Source: Arion vulgaris
Taxonomy: Eukaryota; Mollusca; Gastropoda; Stylommatophora; Arionidae
Assembly (NCBI GenBank): GCA_020796225.1
Contig: CM036764.1
Coordinates: forward strand, 25,704,233 to 25,768,232
Reading direction: 5' to 3'
Length of the DNA: 64,000 nt
Position 1 is the first letter of the stretch; each line of letters opens with the position of its first letter. The translations under genes were made by a program, and so were the position numbers. Shown one piece after another: positions 8,825 through 19,295 of this stretch. Under the pieces are notes generated by a model. It saw only the letters and a program-made list of their open reading frames with translations. It searched no databases and had not been told where the DNA came from.

Positions 8825-9240
8825 TTACAATCACGAACGGAGCCTGCAAAACGTCTATTCAGAGTCCTGGTTCTATTGTACCATCGATTAATTGATTAAT
8901 ATGACCATAATCATTGCATTTGGATGAGTAACCATGTGTGTTCCGATCTCTTTCTTACACTGGAAGATCTCAGATGCAATGCACCGGCGAGGGTCGAGAT
9001 GTAATTTTGAACAAGGTGAAAATATTTTGTAGAAATGTTATTTTTAATCTATCCAATGAATTTTGCCCAGGCAGCGGCTTTCCAGCCTGCTCTTCTCAAT
9101 TTTGAACTGCCAATGATTCTTTTATGTGAACACTGTACCTTCATTTTATCGTCCGTCTCCTATAGAACTATATTGTACAATCACGAATAGAGCTACAAAA
9201 TACCTATTCGTGGTCATAGCTCTATTGTCGCTGAGCAATA
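8825..9240. repeat. Direct repeat flanking SINE-B
   Basis: The segment ACAATCACGAA.GGAGC...AAAA.CTATTC occurs at 8828-8885 and again at 9178-9230, with the truncated SINE-B between. The similarity is about 60 bp and diverged, which is too long for an ordinary target-site duplication. Confidence 0.5.
8884..9175 (-). mobile_element. SINE-B, 5'-truncated
   Basis: Minus-strand copy with the (TAAT/TCAA) tail at 8884-8900, the GATCGGAACACACATGG block, the AGCAGGCTGGAAAGCCGCTG block and TTCACATAAAAGAATC. It stops before the tRNA head. Confidence 0.75.
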
Positions 9241-9332
9241 AAAGAGACTTGCTGTTATGTTTCACTATAAAGATTGATATCATTTTTTTCATTATGAGTA
9301 CACCTTGCGTAGTATCCATCATGACTATGTAG

Positions 9333-9776
9333 ATGATCGCTGCATCCAGGGCTATGTCTTCAGTGGTTGAACAACAGACTACACATGCGATTATTAATTC
9401 AGACTCATTGAATATGCTTCACAAGTTAGAGTCCAGAAGTCTTCGTGTGGAATTGTAGAACAGCATTAGACGGATACTTGACAAAATCATGACTTTGCTG
9501 TGCACAGCTGAACATGTTGTAGATCGGGACAGCGAACATGCAAACGTTCTTGCAAATACTGCCCCTATTCAAACTGGCATAAGTATAGACAAAGCTGATG
9601 CCGTTAATGCAGTACTCTCCCAGTTATTGGATATGGGCAAGTCCCGAGGTACGAAACGTTTGCGAGAATTGAGAGTTCAATCTGAGCAGTTCAAACAATG
9701 TCGTTTTCATGATAAAGAGAGAAGATATAGTAATCAGCTTCTCATGGGGACGGTGAGCAGGGAAACTTTGGGATGA
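9333..9776 (+). pseudogene. Decayed unknown ORF, present twice in the window
   Basis: From the ATG at 9333 the frame runs about 148 codons to TGA at 9774-9776, broken only by TAG at 9456-9458. The second half, from ATG 9489, is continuous: it includes HANVLANTAPIQTG, DKADAVNAVLSQLLDMGKSR, ELRVQSEQF and RRYSNQLLMG. The same protein, more decayed, is encoded at 56780-57000 (LANNAPTQSG, DRADAINAV, RYTN.LLV). Similarity at protein level between two dispersed copies implies a once-coding mobile element or a retrocopied gene. The predicted segment is helical and charged; I recognise no domain. A TATA-like or terminal-repeat context was not found. Confidence 0.5.
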
Positions 9777-9996
9777 CGGATCATCGGAAGACGGAGCACG
9801 CATGAAAATGTCAATTGTAATATGATGTCGATAGTATAACATAATGGATTTTCAGTAATTTTAAGCTAACGCAAGGCCAATATACTGGCTAATTCAGTAT
9901 ACATTACAATATAAGTGAGTGGAGGTGAAAACGAATTACGGAATGAATGGGTTAATTAGTAGTTTTATAGTTATTTTATGATTACAGTAAAGGACG

Positions 9997-10194
9997 ATGA
10001 ACAAAAGGAAGATTGAAACACGAGTGAAAGGGAGACATCAAGAGATTGATAAGTTGCTGCCTGCCAGGGTGCATCATCAAGGCAGGAGACAAGACGTATT
10101 GTTGGAGGTCCATTGCAGCCAACAATACAAAGCCGGTTCTGATGATAATTATATACCAATAGCCAAAGAACACCAAGTAACGAAAACCAAGTAA
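9997..10194 (+). CDS. Short basic ORF, uncertain
   Basis: 65 codons, rich in Lys, Arg, His and Gln, preceded by a possible acceptor (TTTTATGATTACAG at 9973-9986). It is not repeated elsewhere in the window and is not recognised. It could be a last exon or simply chance. Confidence 0.15.
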   Translation: MNKRKIETRVKGRHQEIDKLLPARVHHQGRRQDVLLEVHCSQQYKAGSDDNYIPIAKEHQVTKTK

Positions 10195-10199
10195 CGAGT

Positions 10200-10945
10200 A
10201 CTTGTTGTAAAATAAATGAATATATTTAAAATCTAGAAGTAATTAAAACCACTTCACAACTATTTGAACTTACATGTTTTCAATTTAATTGATCGGGAAC
10301 ACTTTCAGTTCCATTTTCAAAATGAAAACACTTGAAATTAATCTGATCCGCGACCTTCGATACATCTTTATTTAGCACTGACATCGTCTGATCGTAGTTC
10401 ATATTACAACTTTCATAATATGCTGTGGGTTGGGGAATACGAGAATTCCCCAACATACCACACTTATTCCCGTAAATTGTTTGACGAACAGAAAGTATAA
10501 CCACATCCAACTATAAACTCATATTAGAGTTTGTTGTGGTATAACTGATATGACAATCAGACCAAATACTTGACTTTTAAGAGTACTCCTGCTACCCAAT
10601 TCAGAGTCGAGCCCGAAGCTGTATGAGGTCAAAATAACACCACTTACTATTGAACCATGATTACCCATCTCATCTAGATAAATAGACAGTAAATAAAGAT
10701 ATGGCTATACAATTGTACAGAAGGAAATCAAGATTTGTTGTTCGAATGATGTGTTTGGTAAATTGTGTTTTTTGTTCCGGAGGCTACTTGTTTACTATAT
10801 TCATCGGCTCCGGTGCTTACACTGGGGTTCTTGAAACTCCGTACTCACTTGTATCTAGGTAGCCAGTACTCACTGTGGTAGTGCAGTTTTTGAATGTACC
10901 AACCTCAAATTAAGCGTGTAATGTGTTCAAGAACAAGATATAACT
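10200..10945. other. No recognised feature
   Basis: AT-rich, with no repeats or coding signal that I can support. Confidence 0.4.
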
Positions 10946-10949
10946 TTTG

Positions 10950-11096
10950 CATATTTGAAAGATATTTTCACATATAACAAGATACGAAGGGTTGGAGAAG
11001 AAAATTATGGAAGGCTTCCCGGGAAAGAGGCACAACACGGAGAAGATGGACTAAATGATAATTTCAACATGACGGCTGCAGATGTGGGACAACTGA

Positions 11097-11127
<31 letters not shown>

Positions 11128-11195
11128 CATTACGGAAGATCTGTTAGGATGGCAAAGTTATACTCTAGACAAGCTATTTCATGATGATGATTGGT
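10950..11195 (+). pseudogene. LINE C-terminal fragment (GHIKRHEGLEK family)
   Basis: Diverged copy of the family seen intact at 58110-58484. The matching blocks are RRVGEENYGRLPGKE (for the GLEKTIMEGDIPAK region) and NFNMTAADVGQLTYERE (for LNMTAAEAGHLVYERE), followed by the downstream GACAAGCTATTTCATGATGATGA end. A (GA)n run at 11102-11127 has expanded the Arg-Glu repeat. This is the extreme C-terminus of a non-LTR retrotransposon polyprotein. No reverse transcriptase core remains. Confidence 0.65.
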
Positions 11196-11499
11196 ATATT
11201 GTAGTCTTTAATAACAATTAACAATATGAATACCAACAGGTCACCAAATATATTTATTATAAGTGTAAACGGTTGCAAAATTATGTCAAATGTCAGAGTT
11301 CAAATACACATGTATTTTTTGCCAAATATGACAGATTTTGCAGATAATTTAAAACAAACACGATTTAATAAAATAATATGCAAAATAGCACCATTACTGG
11401 AAGATTCGAATATCAATATGCAAGTCACAACACACATTATAAATATCACATTCAACCACACCCTAAAAGGACTCGAGAAATATTTGTACTTACTACTAC

Positions 11500-11669
11500 T
11501 TATTTCTCGCCTCGTGGAGGCACATAGCCTCAGCAGTTGTAATTGCTCTTTCCGGTCTCTGCTTTCTTTATTGCTTCTCATGTTAGTCCAGTATCCTTCA
11601 GTTTATTAAGAATACCCCGTCTCCAGGTCTGTTTAGCTTGTTTCGTTTTGTAGGATCCACTCAAGTGCT

Positions 11670-11710
<41 letters not shown>

Positions 11711-11770
11711 CCCGAAGTGCTTGTCTAGAGACACTCGAATGTTTTCTCCTCAGAGTAGGCCGAATTCACC
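11500..11770 (-). pseudogene. LINE C-terminal remnant
   Basis: Minus-strand frames give AKQTWRRGILNKLKDTGLT and, after a frame change, SRDRKEQLQLLRLCASTRRE. This is the TWRR...DR..W...LC arrangement typical of the tail of LINE ORFs. A (CT)n microsatellite at about 11671-11707 interrupts it. Truncated at the 5' side. Confidence 0.5.
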
Positions 11771-11872
11771 GCAATTTCCCATCTTAACCTGGGTCGTCAT
11801 GGGTTTCTATCCAGTTCGTATCCACAGTTCTGTGTTTGCAATTCTATCATACCATCTGAGAATACGCTAAAG

Positions 11873-12040
11873 CAGGGGCGGCTCGTCATTAAGTTCCAGT
11901 GGAGTCCGGCCCCATCACAAACTGAAAGGGGGAATTAACTTCCCGGAATAGACAAATAATAGTAAATACCCTAAAAACCCTGCTTTTTCCGAAAATTTGT
12001 GTCTAGCCCCACCAAGAAAAATGACCACGAGCCGCCACTG
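11873..12040. mobile_element. hAT-like MITE, 168 bp
   Basis: Terminal inverted repeats: CAGGGGCGGCTCGTCATTAAG at the left and the complement of CGAGCCGCCACTG at the right, flanked by an imperfect 8-bp duplication (CGCTAAAG at 11865-11872, CGCTAAGA at 12041-12048). Copies with the same ends lie at 26197-26359 and 35681-35849. The 8-bp duplication and CAG terminus fit the hAT superfamily. Confidence 0.8.
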
Positions 12041-12248
12041 CGCTAAGACATCTGTTGACAAATGTCAGATTCTTATTTTTTACTTGGTAACTCGCCACGT
12101 TTGCGCAACATTCACGAAAACAGATTTCACATTTGAGCTGAATATCTACATTGTAAAAGTGACCCCGCCCTCACACATGCATTCACCAATGATTATTATT
12201 ATCTTTGAAGTTTATTAAATAGTTTACACAAGTTGGAATCTAGATTAA

Positions 12249-12497
12249 CTCTTTCCACACTTTTCGCCGCACACTGCGCATTAGAGTTGCTGCCCTTATA
12301 AGAAATCTTTCTAGTTTTACTTCTACTAAGTTTTAGTCTTGTTATTCTAATAGATTGTCCAGTTTTCTGAAAATTAGTATAATATATATATATATATTAA
12401 ATTTATTAACGAGTAGTTATGATTTTTTTAAATTGTATTTTTACCTCCCTTGAATTAACTGTTTAAAAATTGAGGAAATAACTGCTTGTGGAAAGAG
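12249..12497. mobile_element. TTAA-flanked MITE (piggyBac-like), 249 bp
   Basis: Bounded by TTAA on both sides (12245-12248 and 12498-12501), with an 11-bp perfect terminal inverted repeat CTCTTTCCACA. TTAA duplication with short inverted repeats is the hallmark of piggyBac-type elements. There is no coding capacity. Confidence 0.85.
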
Positions 12498-12727
12498 TTA
12501 ACATTTCAAATTCAATCATCATCAAGTAGCCTCTCATGAGCAAAACTTTACCACCCTAACAGCCTTCGGAATGTGTCTCTCTCATGGGCCAGATGCCCCG
12601 CCTCTGCAGCCGGAATTTTGAACAACAAACCGGAATTGTTCCTTATTTTGGTAAAGGGAGTTAACAGAGGAACATTAGATTTAAAAAGCTAGTTGTTACT
12701 TCTCGCTTTGGTTTGCTGTGAATACTA

Positions 12728-12970
12728 TCTTCATTTTTCTTCGAAAGCTCCAAATCGACTTTTTGCGATTTGTATGCAATCTGAGCCTAAGAGTCATTGT
12801 ACGTTATGCCAGTTATGCACCTACAAGTAGGCCAGGCCAGCACATTCGATTTCTGCAACGCTTTTTATTTACTAGGGTAGCTTCCATAGGCCCCTACCTT
12901 AGTCGCCTGTTACGACATGCCTTGTAGGTCCCAGTGGTACCATTCATTGCCCCCTCCCTCCCCGTGTGAG
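12728..12970 (-). mobile_element. SINE-A copy
   Basis: Reverse-strand copy with TTCTTCGAAAGCTCC at the tail side, CACCTACAAGTAGGCCAGG, CAGCACATTCGATTTCTGC and GTCGCCTGTTACGACATGCC (core). Confidence 0.8.
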
Positions 12971-12974
12971 ACCT

Positions 12975-13260
12975 GACAACACACAGCGGAATAATATCTA
13001 ATACTATTTATTCATCGTATATAGTCTTGCCATCAGATGATCAGTTGCTAAAAGATTGCTTTGTAAGATGGTTTAGGTATACATTAACTAAACGATCACA
13101 CCATTTTTTTAATTGCTAGACAGTATTCACTTATGTTATCTTACTGTATTGCATGACATGTAATCAATAGCGAAACATGGGATCAAGTTTGCAGTTGATC
13201 TTAACTTGACCATGTACTTGATAATATATGATGGTACAAATAATATATGGCATTTTTCGT
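12975..13260. other. No recognised feature
   Basis: AT-rich unique sequence. Confidence 0.4.
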
Positions 13261-13264
13261 CTTT

Positions 13265-13575
13265 ACAGACGGTCAATTGGAAAGTGTTTCACTGTGACAA
13301 CTTCTGAGTTTGTGCTTGTCTCTCTTGTCTTTCAGATCATCCCTAAGTCTCTCTTCATAATATTCTGCACCTTTGCGTAATGTTGTTTTCCATATATCTC
13401 GATCATCAGCCAGTTTTTCCCATTTGTTTTGGAATGCGGCCATTGTCCATTCTTCGCACATGCTCTAGCCATCTAAGTCTTCTATTGCTGAGCATGTTCA
13501 TGATGGAAGGCAAGTTTTGCACGTTGCAGTACTTCAGAGTTGGTTATCTTGTCGTACCACCTGATGGTCATATCA
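13265..13575 (-). pseudogene. LINE C-terminal remnant (Jockey/CR1-like tail)
   Basis: Minus-strand reading from 13575: WYDKITNSEVLQRAKL, then a frame giving EHVRRMDNGRIPK, then WEKLADDRDIWKTTLRKGAEY and a charged EERLRDDLKDKRDKHK tail. This is the order of the post-RT tail of LINE polyproteins (DKVTN.EVL, GHV.RMD..RIPK, LA.DR..W), with an internal deletion removing the GRP block. Frames shift at least twice. Confidence 0.65.
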
Positions 13576-13654
13576 CAAGTAATAAGCGAGTCATGAAATG
13601 AATAGATATAGCTAAAAGTATATTCAATATAATAATCACAGGATGTGCTAGTCC

Positions 13655-13795
13655 TGATTCATTGATTAATTGATAGGAACATCATTATTGCACTTCGGTG
13701 AGTAACCATGTGTGCTCCGATCTCTTTCTTACACAGAAGATCTCAACTGCAGTGTCCACATTCCGTAACACCGGCGAGGGTCCCCGATACTGTAT
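13655..13795 (-). mobile_element. SINE-B 3' fragment
   Basis: Carries the tail (TTGATTAATTGATAGG), TTCGGTGAGTAACCATGTGTGC and CCGGCGAGGGTCCC; the rest of the SINE is absent. Confidence 0.7.
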
Positions 13796-13799
13796 AGTT

Positions 13800-14080
13800 C
13801 TACAACGAACGCAGCGTATTCAATTCTCTTTCAAAGCACACAGATCACAGAGAGTGGTTAACCTGATTTGATAAGAACAAACGCTAGCAACAACAATGTA
13901 TTTGTAATATTTATTTCTCCCTTTCATACATGTTTACTTTTCACCACATCTAAATCGACTCCAAATATATCAGCTTTTCTCCAATTATTCACTGGTTTAA
14001 AATTAAGTGCGTAGTAAAAAGGACAAATGTCGTTGTAATTCATTTTTTTTTAAAACTGCCGTTGCTGCCTGTAACTGCAC
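13800..14080. other. No recognised feature
   Basis: AT-rich unique sequence. Confidence 0.4.
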
Positions 14081-14084
14081 AAGT

Positions 14085-14262
14085 GGTTACCAGCGCCAAA
14101 TTGGGATGTAAAGAAAAGAGACATTGCTACCTGCCACGCATGTCGTAAGAGGCGTCTAGGAGACTTAACGTGGGGTTAGCTACCCACCCGTAAAAAACAC
14201 TGGATGGCTACAGAAACCACAACCAGAGAAATTCATAGCTTGTCACCGGAGAAAGAAGAAGG
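14085..14262 (+). mobile_element. SINE-E/F, partial
   Basis: Has the 5' block CAAGTGGTTACCAGCGCC, the core GCATGTCGTAAGAGGCGTCT and the block ACCCGTAAAAAACACTGGATGG, followed by a GAAAGAAGAAGG tail. Confidence 0.7.
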
Positions 14263-14267
14263 ATGAC

Positions 14268-14575
14268 AGTGGATAGGCGGGCTTGGAAGGACTTGGTTGC
14301 GGATCTATGCTTCTCTAAGGGCTAAGTGGATAGGCGGGCTTGGAAGGACTTGGTTGCGGATCTATGCTTCTCTAAGGGCTAAGTGGATAGGCGGGCTTGG
14401 AAGGACTTGGTTGCGGATCTATGTTTCTCTAAGGGCTAAGTGGATAGGCGGTCTTGGAAGGACTTGGTTGCGGATCTATGCTTCTCTAAGGGCTAAGTGG
14501 ATAGGCGGTCTTGGAAGGACTTGGTTGCGGACCTATGTTTCTCTAAGGGCTAAGGGTGAAGAAGACTGCCTGTAG
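14268..14575 (+). repeat. 57-bp minisatellite derived from a LINE 3' end
   Basis: Five units of 57 bp beginning GTGGATAGGCGGGCTTGGAAGG. The unit matches the last coding bases of the LINE at 63099-63357 (from GGATAGGCGGGCTTGGAAGG at 63293 through GCTTCCCTAGGGG). The period is divisible by three, so a 92-codon ORF of 19-residue repeats results; it is not the LINE frame. Confidence 0.9.
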
Positions 14576-14790
14576 TACCGCTTTTTAGGGCCGTGTAGGA
14601 CAGGTGGGACGAGAGCCTAGGCCATTTAATGGCCGCATGGCTAGTGCAGTCGCCGGAAGCTGTCCAGGTTAGGATTCTTTATTTATGCCCCAACAGAAAA
14701 AATCCTTGGCCTTACCGTGAACTGAATACAGATCGCGCGGGAGCCGCGCTCTATTCCACTCAGCCAAATGCTCCTTAATGTACTGCTGTA
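14576..14790 (-). mobile_element. SINE-K (tRNA-derived)
   Basis: On the minus strand the head contains GGCTGAGTGGAATAGAGCGC and then GTATTCAGTTCACGG (A and B boxes, diverged), followed by AAGGCCAAGGATTTTTTCTG and a body ending GGGCCCTAAAAAGCGGTACTAC. The second copy is at 37900-38120. Confidence 0.7.
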
Positions 14791-14868
14791 ATGTAATGTC
14801 GGTGAATGTACTGCTGTAATGTGATGTCGGTGAATGTACTGCTGTAATGTAATGTCGGTGAATGTACT
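14775..14868. repeat. 28-bp tandem repeat
   Basis: About 3.4 units starting AATGTACTGCTGTAATG, directly at the tRNA-head edge of SINE-K. Confidence 0.85.
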
Positions 14869-14879
14869 GTTTGAAACTA

Positions 14880-15309
14880 ATTAATCTATATGCTGTCCAG
14901 TACACGTTTGCCAAAAGTTCTGATAGAAAAGGGACGCATATTCGTTTACGTTAGTGGCAGTCTAGTGAGTTATGGACATCTATGTTACGAAATACAAACA
15001 AAAGAGAGAAAAAATAAAGATTGAAAACTTGCATTTCCTTTTGGATCTAGACAGTAACATCCTCTATGAAAATATATACATTGTTAGCAAAACAACGGAT
15101 GTTGTTTTTTGAAGCCACGTCAAGCGTTGAGGCAGCTTACGTTAATGTCGAAGAATTCTGCAAATTTAACGTTGAATTAATAAGATAAGGTTTACCAGTG
15201 CTGATAAACCAGTTAAATAAAATTTGATGCAATAAGGATAAACTATTAGATACTCGTCACTGCAGAGTCTACGCAGAATACTAGAAGTATCTAAAAGAGA
15301 CCGGTTTAG
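14880..15309. other. No recognised feature
   Basis: AT-rich unique sequence. Confidence 0.4.
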
Positions 15310-15620
15310 AAATGAAGACATCAGGAAAAAAGTAAGTCCATTTGCTCACCGTACCCATGAAAAGTTGATTAGTATACTTTCTCTCTCTACCACGGCCTTG
15401 TCTGGTATGTGCAAACTTAACTCTTTATTCTCGGACACATTCCAGTGTCTGAGATTCGCCCATATCACATAAATGAGATCGTACCGCATTGATGATATGG
15501 GATCTGTCCATACTTCTGCCCGCTCGAATCGAGGCATTGTTAGCAAAAAGTCAGCACGTTCGTTACGTTGCATTCCAGCATGTCCAGGTGTGTACAGCCA
15601 CAGCCAACTCTAACTAGAGC
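15310..15620 (-). pseudogene. Non-LTR retrotransposon RNase H remnant
   Basis: The minus-strand frame from about 15620 reads LYTPGHAGMQRNERADFLL, which fits the RNase H motif W.PGH.G..GNE.AD that precedes the C-terminus of Jockey, I and R1-type elements. It continues as RFERAEVWTDPISS, YDLIYVIWANLRHW and ILINFSWVR without stops to 15346. The rest of the enzyme (the first catalytic acidic residues) is missing upstream. It is the only RNase H segment recognised in the window. Confidence 0.7.
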
Positions 15621-15824
15621 GTGGCTGTGGTAGAGCCAAGTCATTTTTTTTAGATGTGATCTGCGTCAGTAGCACCTGAATCTAGACTTCACATTGATGT
15701 TTATCAATACTACCTGGCTCTATCCTTCCTTGTCCATCAGTACTACGTGGCTGTAGATTTCCATGTTTGTCAGTACTACCTACTTCTAGACTTTCCTATC
15801 TTGTAGTGCTACCTAGCTATAAAC

Positions 15825-16139
15825 CAGTGTTTCTAAACGTGGGGTTCACGCCCCACATGAGGACAATTTGATTGTTAATGGGAGGGGGGCAATTTGATTG
15901 TTAAGGGGGACAAGTAAATATTTGAATTTCAGTTTTCCATTATAATGTTTTAAAAATATACTTACTGTGTTTCCTCAATAATTTTCTAGTGATTTCTTCC
16001 AAACACCTATCATTTAAAATTCTTCAGTGAACAATTCAATTTTTGAAAATTAAAAATGATGTATATGTTACATGGTGGGGTATAAAAATTTTAGAAAGGC
16101 TTAGGTGGGGCATGACACATAAAAGGTTGGGAAACACTG
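15825..16139. mobile_element. hAT-like MITE, 315 bp
   Basis: Inverted termini CAGTGTTTCTAAACGTGGGG and the complement of GGTTGGGAAACACTG, flanked by an 8-bp duplication with one mismatch (CTATAAAC at 15817-15824, CTCTAAAC at 16140-16147). Non-coding. Confidence 0.85.
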
Positions 16140-16147
16140 CTCTAAAC

Positions 16148-17180
16148 ACTTGTTATCACCATAGCTCTCTCTAACTACATTGGCAGGCGTTCAAGCACCC
16201 ATAATTGGTTTGTGTTTCCGAGTTTCGCAAACATTTTGTGATTCTTAGAATCCTATTTACCCAACCAAGATTGTCGATAAGTCTTGTCATTGACAGTATA
16301 TTGACGCTAACTAATCACAGAGATCTACACCGTCTTCCTTCATATTTTACAACATACTAGAAACTAGTCTAAATATCTGTGAACGTTTTAGTGTTACCTG
16401 TGAGAGCTTTCTGTAAAGTATAAATTCAAGTACATGTTTGTATTTATCGTTCAAACGCTCACTCTAGAGTGGCTCAAAGTGTAAAGGTCGCTTGAGAGAT
16501 TTACTAAATGAGTTTAACAGGGAACTGGAATTTGAAAAACCTGGTTTGCTAATAGATTTAAATAACCGTGCGTGTGGAAGTATGCGCGTACTCTTGTAAC
16601 GAAAACTTCTGTCATGCATTAAAGTTATTTAGATTGTATTTCTTGTATTAGAACCATATAATAATGAGTGTATAGTTGATGTTAGTTTGATAGCGTTATG
16701 ACGTGAAAGCATATATTATATTTGAATAAATTTACTTTTTTTTTATGGTAAAGTATATTTTGTTTTTATGTTATATATTTGCATGTATGTTTAAGTGCAT
16801 GTTTGTTATTAAATATGGATATAAAATATTCATTTGTTTGTAATTCTTCTTTATTAACAAACCGTTTACATGTTTGATGATTCTACCTTTGTTTAATCTT
16901 TCATTATTTAATTTCATTGTTAATATAGAGTTATATTTTCGTTATTTGTTCTCAGTTATTTAAAGTGATGTATATCTTACATATTACTTTAGTAGAAGTT
17001 AGATTAAAGAAACCATGAATATGACCATCAACGAAGTGGGTGAACTAGCTAGAGACAGACTGAATTTCAGATGTGCTGCAAGAGAGCAACGTCCTATAAA
17101 GGATACGCACCTTGATGATGATGAAGTTAGAATTTATTATATGTCTTAATGAACTTTTTGTATAATGTAGAACAACATTT
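16148..17180. other. No recognised feature, 1 kb
   Basis: Very AT-rich in its second half. No repeat or coding signal could be supported. Confidence 0.4.
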
Positions 17181-17185
17181 TTTCC

Positions 17186-17378
17186 CGATCCAGAAGCACT
17201 TGAGCTTTCAGCTCTTCGGTTCGGTGCCATGGACATCGTAACTCTTCGGTTCGGTGCCACGAGCACCGAAAATCTAGAGAGTCTGTGGCTTTTCTGCCAG
17301 CCAGTGAAATTGAACGCACTCACAGGGAGCGTATCACCCGTCGTCCAACGCGCTACGAACACGCTGGGCAGGCGGGCA
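17186..17378 (-). mobile_element. SINE-I (tRNA-derived)
   Basis: Minus-strand copy. The head contains GTAGCGCGTTGGACGACGGG (A box) and a degenerate B box. Near the tail, CTCTTCGGTTCGGTGCCA is duplicated. It ends at GGATCGGGAAAAAATG on the minus strand. Confidence 0.85.
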
Positions 17379-17440
17379 CTTTTTTCTTCAAACCTTATTT
17401 TAGAACTTCTTTCGTTCTTCGTCCACGACATAAACCAAAT

Positions 17441-17727
17441 CACTATATACCTGTCACTATATACCTGTCACTATATACCTGTCACTATATACCTGTCACT
17501 ATATACCTGTCACTATATACCTGTCACTATACACCTGTCACTATACACCTGTCACTATACACCTGTCACTATACACCTGTCACTATACACCTGTCACTAT
17601 ACACCTGTCACTATACACCTGTCACTATACACCTGTCACTATACACCTGTCACTATACACCTGTCACTATACACCTGTCACTATACACCTGTCACTATAC
17701 ACCTGTCACTATATACCTGTCACTATT
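17441..17727. repeat. 15-bp minisatellite, 19 units
   Basis: Unit CACTATACACCTGT plus one base. A block of about five TATATACC variants, then thirteen TATACACC variants, then a final TATATACC unit. Because 15 is divisible by three, all forward frames are open; the 165-182 codon ORFs here are by-products. Confidence 0.95.
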
Positions 17728-17818
17728 TAATGACGGTTTCACAGCTACCTTTATTTCAAACGATTGTGTACCTATGAAATGAAATGATAATCGCTGTATA
17801 TTCTTTACAGGACGTTGC

Positions 17819-18032
17819 TGCCCGTCTGCCCAGGGTGTTCGTAGCGCGTTGGACTACGGGTGACTATCCCTCTATGTGTGCGGGTTCAATTCCGCAGGAT
17901 GGCAGAAAAAGCCACATATTCCTCAGATTTACGGTGTTCGTGGCACTGAAACGAAGGGTTACGATGTCCATGGCACCGAGCCGAAGAGCTGAAAAGCTCA
18001 AGTGCTTCTGGATCGGAAAAAAACCCCCAAAA
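17819..18032 (+). mobile_element. SINE-I with 12-bp target-site duplication
   Basis: tRNA-derived head: A box in TAGCGCGTTGGACTACGGG and B box GGGTTCAATTCC. The body contains GTGTTCGTGGCACTGAAACG and AAGTGCTTCTGGATCGG, and the tail is A-rich. Perfect flanking duplication ACAGGACGTTGC at 17807-17818 and 18033-18044, so the boundaries are secure. Confidence 0.95.
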
Positions 18033-18214
18033 ACAGGACGTTGCCAGCAACCACAGTAAACGAGGTGTTGATTTTCTAGGCACCACTTATACGTTCAGTC
18101 GTTCGTGTACCTATACAACTATATTTAGTCACATATACAGTGGTGTAGATTAGAAATAAGCTCAACAGATCTCTGTTAGTGTCTACAGGCTTACCATAAA
18201 CCTAAACATGTCCA

Positions 18215-18375
18215 GCAAGACTGTCCTCTCCTGATGAGATGTCAAGCAACATGTGTCCACTCCCAGTCGACCTGAAAACGAACTGTTGGTAATACTTACA
18301 GAACTGAAGCTGACTGCCCAGTTTGTAGTTCATAGTGGATTAAGAGCATGACCAGAGATCGCTGAAGAAGAAGAA
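18215..18375 (+). mobile_element. SINE-J, headless copy
   Basis: Body blocks CCCAGTCGACCTGAAAACG, GAAGCTGACTGCCCAGTTTG and GACCAGAGATCGCTGAAGAAG match 29845-30076, which keeps its tRNA head. Confidence 0.75.
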
Positions 18376-18519
18376 TATAAAGTGGACACTACCGCAGTGT
18401 GATATCATCTTCGCTATCCGCGATATCCCCTCCTCCCTCTCAGTCCAAATTGATGGATATAAGTTACTACCAGTGTTTATTTCTTTATATTTAACTTGTC
18501 TTCTTTATCGTCCTTATAC

Positions 18520-18734
18520 GCCCGTCTGCCCAGCGTGTTCGTAGCGCGTTGGACTACGGGTGACTATCCCTCTGTGTATGCGGGTTCATTCCTGCGGGAT
18601 GGCAGAAAAAGCCACAGATTCCCCAGATTTACGGTGTTCGTGGCACCGAACCGAAGGGTTACGATGTCCATGGCACCGAGCCGAAGAGCTGAAAAGTTCA
18701 AGTGCTTCTGGATCTGAAAAAAAATCAATCAAAA
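18520..18734 (+). mobile_element. SINE-I with 13-bp target-site duplication
   Basis: Same structure as 17819-18032, with a perfect A box (TAGCGCGTTGGACTACGGG) and a B box GGGTTCATTCC with one base lost. Flanked by ATCGTCCTTATAC at 18507-18519 and 18735-18747. The tail is A-rich with TCAATC. Confidence 0.95.
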
Positions 18735-18900
18735 ATCGTCCTTATACATATTTTACTGATGTCCAGCATTATTATTTGTATGCATTTCTGTCGTTCTTTG
18801 CTTATAAGTTGCAGATTGTGTAATCCCATTAGATAATTTGATTTCTTCAACTGTTGTTTGGATGGCATTTAAAATGGTTCATATATGTTTCCTTCTAGAT

Positions 18901-19287
18901 CAGCGGTTCCCAAACTTTGCATTACCGCTGTCCCCATTTTAAATACGTTTAGCAATCGCGGACCCCCATAAGTTTCTATATACGAAAATCTTCTAGCGAT
19001 GGAGTTATTATTACACAACACCAACAGTCAAACTGGCTCCAATTTTTCATACTACGAGAAACTTTAAATAATCTTTCACTGTGTGTCAGACATTTAGACT
19101 CCGGTCTGGCCGGATCCTTTGATTTCGCAGAGGAACTAGTTTGCCACTTTTTTTTATAGATGTTTTAATAATTTATTTTTCTGTATGAAATGTCAAAGAT
19201 CAAAATATTTCTTCAAGCGCTTGAGAACCAATTGTGAGTACCTCACGGATCCTTGGGAGTCGGTGGACTCCAGTTTAGACAACGTTG
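18901..19287. mobile_element. hAT-like MITE, 387 bp
   Basis: Ends CAGCGGTTCCCAAACT and the complement of AGTTTAGACAACGTTG, flanked by TTCTAGAT (18893-18900) and TTCTAGAA (19288-19295), an 8-bp duplication with one mismatch. The ends are distinct from the two other hAT-like families here. Confidence 0.8.
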
Positions 19288-19295
19288 TTCTAGAA

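Noticed and set aside
17229..17782. ORFs of 165 and 182 codons
   Set aside because: They join a reversed SINE-I to the 15-bp array; every forward frame of the array is open.
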